Below, piece after piece: positions 53,120-56,191 of a DNA stretch of 56,191 bases. This DNA comes from an uncultured Flavihumibacter sp. GTDB taxonomy: Bacteria; Bacteroidota; Bacteroidia; Chitinophagales; Chitinophagaceae. The number at the start of each line of letters is the position of its first letter. Position 1 is the stretch's first letter. The stretch covers positions 1 to 56,191 of the forward strand of contig CABHOW010000040.1 of assembly GCA_902168225.1 (NCBI GenBank), written 5' to 3'. Made by a program: the position numbers and the translations under genes. The notes under the pieces were generated by a model that had not been told where the DNA came from, did not search any database, and worked only from the letters and a program-made list of their open reading frames with translations.

Positions 53120-53130
53120 GTCTGACGCTA
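53120..53130 (-). repeat. REP half-element
   Basis: GTCTGACGCTA on the plus strand (TAGCGTCAGAC on the minus), flanked by ATAG/CTAT that can close a small stem. It lies 45 bases upstream of the transposase start. Confidence 0.7.
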
Positions 53131-53181
53131 TTAAAACATAGAATTTTCTCTATTAAAAATTAGCTTTTTCAAAAAGGTATA

Positions 53182-53192
53182 GTCTGACGCTA
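53182..53192 (-). repeat. REP half-element
   Basis: A second GTCTGACGCTA in the same orientation. Flanking TATAG (53179-53183) and CTATA pair around the core. Confidence 0.7.
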
Positions 53193-53205
53193 TAGGGTTG
53201 TAAGT

Positions 53206-53239
53206 AAAAAAAATCTGTCTGACGCTAGTATCAGACAGA
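53206..53239 (-). terminator. REP-derived hairpin acting as terminator of nrdJ
   Basis: TCTGTCTGA (53214-53222) pairs with TCAGACAGA (53231-53239) in a 9-bp stem whose loop contains the REP tetranucleotide region. On the minus strand it is followed by eight T (complement of the A run 53206-53213). It starts 36 bases after the nrdJ stop. The core GTCTGACGCTA (53217-53227) is the fourth REP copy. Confidence 0.75.
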
Positions 53240-53274
53240 CTTGAATTGTAATGGCAAGAATCGGAAATATTTAA

Positions 53275-56191
53275 TTAACTACAACCCATACTATTTCCGC
53301 AGTTTAGGCATTTATAGCAGGTGCCGCTACGGATAGTTATATGTCCACATGTATTACAAGCCGGTGCATCGCTTTGCATATTTTTTGCTGCTGCATTTAC
53401 GGCATCTAAACCAGATTCCATTTTAACTGCAGCTGCGGCACGTTGTAATTTTTGCGACTGAGGCGCAGCCGAAGGAGCAGCATTCGCAGATGATGGTGCT
53501 GTTACTCTGATACTACTTAATTCCGGCTTCCCCAAAAAAGAAGCATCACCCCCCTCTTCGCCTGTATTACCAATCTGTGGGCGATCGAGTACATGCACAA
53601 GATCAGTTCTATTTAAATACTCATAAGCTAGTGCGCGGAATACAAAGTCAACTAAAGATGTTGTTGTTTTGATATTCGGATGATCTACCATTCCGGCCGG
53701 CTCAAAACGGGTAAATACAAATTTCTCAACAAACTCTTCGAGTGGTACTCCATATTGTAAGCCAACAGAAACCGCGATAGCAAAACAGTTCATTAAGCTG
53801 CGTACTGTTGAGCCTTCCTTCGCCAAATCGATAAATATTTCTCCCAATGTACCATCGCTGTATTCACCTGTACGAAGGAAAATAACTTGTCCGTTTATTT
53901 TTGCTTTTTGTGTAAATCCTCTACGCTTAGCTGGCAATGATTTACGCTCAACAATGCGAGATAAGGCACGCTTTAGTTGTGTATCTGTAGATGCCGTCAT
54001 TCTTTTTTGAACTTCTTCCAATAACTCATCTACTGTGAGCTTACTCAGATCCACAATATTAGAAGTATCTTCTGTTAGCAACGGAGTATTAGTAGTTTCA
54101 GCAGCAAGCGTAGCAGTATCTTCCGTTTTTTTCTTCTTATCAGATTTGTTGCTAAGTGGCTGACTTAATTTAGAACCATCGCGATACAAAGCATTTGCTT
54201 TCAAACCTAACTGCCAGCTAAGCATATAGCAATCCGCTATTTCTTCTACGGTAGCCTCATGAGGAAGATTGATAGTTTTTGAGATAGCTCCACTGAGGAA
54301 CGGCTGACAAGCGGCCATCATACGGATATGACCATAGGCGTGAATATAGCGCTCTCCTTTTTTACCGCATTTGTTTGCACAGTCGAATACAGGAAGATGA
54401 TTCTCTTTTAAGTAAGGTGCCCCTTCAATAGTCATAGTACCGCATACATAATCATTCGCTGCATCTATTTCATCTTCTGTGAATCCAATAGCTTCAAGCA
54501 GGTTGAAGCTCCAATCGCTGTATTGTGATTCATTGAATCCTAAACGTTGTAAACATGCATCACCTAAAGTGAACCGATTAAAAATAAATCCTATTTCGAA
54601 TGCAGAGCGAGCTGCCGCATTAAGTTTATTAATTTCTTCAGTAGTAAACCCTTTAGCAGCTAGGGTTTCAGGATTGATAAAAGGAGCCCCCTCAAAACTT
54701 GCAGCACCTACTGCGTATTTTTCAATGGCAGCAGCTTCAGTTTCATTGTACCCTAAATTTTTTAATGCTTGTGGAACAGATTGATTGATGATTTTGAAAT
54801 AACCACCACCACTCAATTTTTTAAACTTCACCAAAGCAAAATCGGGCTCCACACCGGTAGTATCACAATCCATTACTAAGCCAATAGTTCCTGTTGGTGC
54901 AATTACTGTAGTTTGTGCATTGCGGTAGCCGTATTTCTCACCTAGTTGAACCGCATCATCCCAAGCGCGAGTAGCTGCCTTTAGTAGATAATCCGGACAA
55001 TATTTTGCTTTTATGCCTTGTGGTTTAATGTCAATACCCACATAAGCGTCTGTTGCATCGTAAGCAGCAGCTCTATGATTACGCATTACACGCAACATAT
55101 CTTCTTTATTCTCTTCGTACTTATCAAAAGTACCAAGGAAGGAAGCCATTTCGGCTGATGTTTTGTAAGAAATTCCCGTCATGATTGCTGAAATTGCACC
55201 GGCAATACCACGAGCTTCTTCACTATCGTAAGGAATTCCACTAACCATTAGTACGGATCCGAGATTTGCGAAACCTAGACCAAGGGTTCTGTAATCGTAA
55301 GAAAGTTGTGCCACCTCTTTAGAAGGGAACTGCGCCATCAATACGGAAATTTCAAGAACGGTAGTCCATAAGCGAGTGGTATATTCGAATCCTTCCACAT
55401 CAAATACATTGGTATCATCGTTATGAAATTTACGCAAGTTCACAGATGCCAGATTACACGCTGTATTATCCAAGAACATGTATTCAGAGCAAGGATTAGA
55501 AGCATTGATGCGTCCACCTTTAGGGCAAGTATGCCATTCGTTGATAGTGGTATCGTATTGCGTACCGGGGTCTGCACAACGCCATGCAGCGTAAGCAATT
55601 TTATCCCACACTTCACGAGCAGGGATTTTTTTCATTACGCGCCCATCGGTACGTGCTTTTAATTCCCAATCACCATCATCCGCCAATACTTTGAAAAACT
55701 CGTTAGGAATACGAACAGAGTTATTTGAATTTTGACCTGAAACAGTTGCGTAGGCTTCTCCTTCATAGGAGTTATCGTAGCCCGCAGATACGAGAGCAGC
55801 CACTTTTTTCTCTTCTTCTACTTTCCAGTTGATAAAGTCCATAATCTCGGGGTGATCAAGATCCAAGCACACCATTTTTGCGGCGCGACGAGTAGTACCA
55901 CCGCTTTTTATGGCGCCCGCTGCGCGGTCGCCAATTTTAAGAAAGCTCATTAATCCGCTAGAAGTACCGCCACCGCTCAATTTCTCGCCACTACCCCGAA
56001 TTTGAGAAAAGTTAGTGCCAACACCAGATCCATATTTGAAAATACGTGCTTCGCGAGTCCATAAATCCATTATCCCCCCCTCATTCACCAAATCATCACT
56101 CACGCTTAAAATAAAGCAGGCATGTGGTTGTGGGCGCTCATAAGCATTAGTAGATTTTTTCAGCGTGCTATCAACAGGGTCTACATAATAG
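53275..56191 (-). CDS. nrdJ: adenosylcobalamin-dependent ribonucleotide reductase (5' end beyond window)
   Basis: A class II reductase converting ribonucleotides to deoxyribonucleotides with a B12 radical, oxygen independent. The frame is open to the right edge, so the N terminus is missing. The active site NPCSEY holds the Asn, radical Cys and Glu. Partner cysteines are in [14 protein letters not shown] and [26 protein letters not shown] follows later, and a C-terminal module has [21 protein letters not shown] terminal zinc-finger-like tail [20 protein letters not shown] supplies redox cysteines. A REP-derived terminator follows. An in-frame GTG at 56103 is not the real start, because conserved sequence continues upstream of it. 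Confidence 0.92.
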   Translation of the reverse strand, partial: YYVDPVDSTLKKSTNAYERPQPHACFILSVSDDLVNEGGIMDLWTREARIFKYGSGVGTNFSQIRGSGEKLSGGGTSSGLMSFLKIGDRAAGAIKSGGTTRRAAKMVCLDLDHPEIMDFINWKVEEEKKVAALVSAGYDNSYEGEAYATVSGQNSNNSVRIPNEFFKVLADDGDWELKARTDGRVMKKIPAREVWDKIAYAAWRCADPGTQYDTTINEWHTCPKGGRINASNPCSEYMFLDNTACNLASVNLRKFHNDDTNVFDVEGFEYTTRLWTTVLEISVLMAQFPSKEVAQLSYDYRTLGLGFANLGSVLMVSGIPYDSEEARGIAGAISAIMTGISYKTSAEMASFLGTFDKYEENKEDMLRVMRNHRAAAYDATDAYVGIDIKPQGIKAKYCPDYLLKAATRAWDDAVQLGEKYGYRNAQTTVIAPTGTIGLVMDCDTTGVEPDFALVKFKKLSGGGYFKIINQSVPQALKNLGYNETEAAAIEKYAVGAASFEGAPFINPETLAAKGFTTEEINKLNAAARSAFEIGFIFNRFTLGDACLQRLGFNESQYSDWSFNLLEAIGFTEDEIDAANDYVCGTMTIEGAPYLKENHLPVFDCANKCGKKGERYIHAYGHIRMMAACQPFLSGAISKTINLPHEATVEEIADCYMLSWQLGLKANALYRDGSKLSQPLSNKSDKKKKTEDTATLAAETTNTPLLTEDTSNIVDLSKLTVDELLEEVQKRMTASTDTQLKRALSRIVERKSLPAKRRGFTQKAKINGQVIFLRTGEYSDGTLGEIFIDLAKEGSTVRSLMNCFAIAVSVGLQYGVPLEEFVEKFVFTRFEPAGMVDHPNIKTTTSLVDFVFRALAYEYLNRTDLVHVLDRPQIGNTGEEGGDASFLGKPELSSIRVTAPSSANAAPSAAPQSQKLQRAAAAVKMESGLDAVNAAAKNMQSDAPACNTCGHITIRSGTCYKCLNCGNSMGCS

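Noticed and set aside
56101..56103. GTG at 56103 as the real start of the ribonucleotide reductase
   Set aside because: The frame stays open upstream to the window edge and reads as typical class II reductase sequence, so the gene is cut by the window.

Overview
The window reads as chromosomal DNA of a free-living member of the Bacteroidota, most likely family Chitinophagaceae. I base this on four things. Promoters match the Bacteroidota -7 element TAnnTTTG and Shine-Dalgarno sites are almost absent. Two secreted giants end in a gliding-motility/type IX secretion (type B) C-terminal domain. Lineage-typical genes are present (DUF4293, DUF3467, a PD40-OmpA protein, an L25/Ctc protein). The base composition is AT-rich. 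Genus cannot be decided from sequence alone.

Layout. 1-600: an elongator tRNA-Met with a promoter, a terminator and two tandem tRNA-like pseudo copies in the same transcript. 0.6-4 kb: fused 2-oxoacid dehydrogenase E1, an FAH-family enzyme and pth. 4-9.8 kb: an orphan histidine kinase, L25/ctc, prs, radC, a DUF3467 gene, folD and queE. 9.9-18.8 kb: PD40-OmpA lipoprotein-like protein, dprA, an MFS transporter, guaB, a PH-like membrane protein, lnt and an alpha/beta hydrolase. 18.8-24.1 kb: two tandem paralogous PKD/Ig-like surface proteins with type IX sorting domains. 24-30 kb: SDR, nitronate monooxygenase/FabK-like enzyme, DsrE, Crp/Fnr regulator, sugar nucleotidyltransferase, glyA and DUF4293. 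30-38 kb: uvrA, two ECF sigma factors around a Spy/CpxP-like protein, a DsbD split into two genes, and purQ. 38-49 kb: two membrane or secreted unknowns, kup, paired hydrolases with non-ATG starts, paired S66 LD-carboxypeptidases and metG. 49-52.4 kb: a four-gene operon with a GMC oxidoreductase, a gluconate-dehydrogenase subunit-3-like protein, an ABA4-like protein and a 7-TM protein. 52.4-56.2 kb: a REP-associated transposase with its REP elements, then the 3' part of a B12-dependent (class II) ribonucleotide reductase that runs off the right edge.

Most genes are housekeeping. Nucleotide and one-carbon supply (prs, guaB, purQ, folD, glyA, nrdJ), translation (pth, L25, metG, tRNA-Met), DNA uptake and repair (dprA, radC, uvrA) and envelope maturation (lnt, DsbD, S66 peptidases, OmpA) all lie in short operons with 0-10 bp spacing.

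The most unusual signal is not a gene. Ten sites in the window carry strictly phased 7-bp (sometimes 8-bp) tandem repeats. Each has a fixed 4-5 base core and variable remaining bases. Several are folded as long inverted repeats that fill the gap between genes exactly from stop codon to stop codon (7879-7958, 30000-30117, 44597-44667). The same heptads also sit inside the reading frames of uvrA and metG. Unrelated sites share cores (TAGTG; GAATT; GACCGGA). This looks like a dispersed heptad-repeat system that creates gene boundaries and protein linkers.
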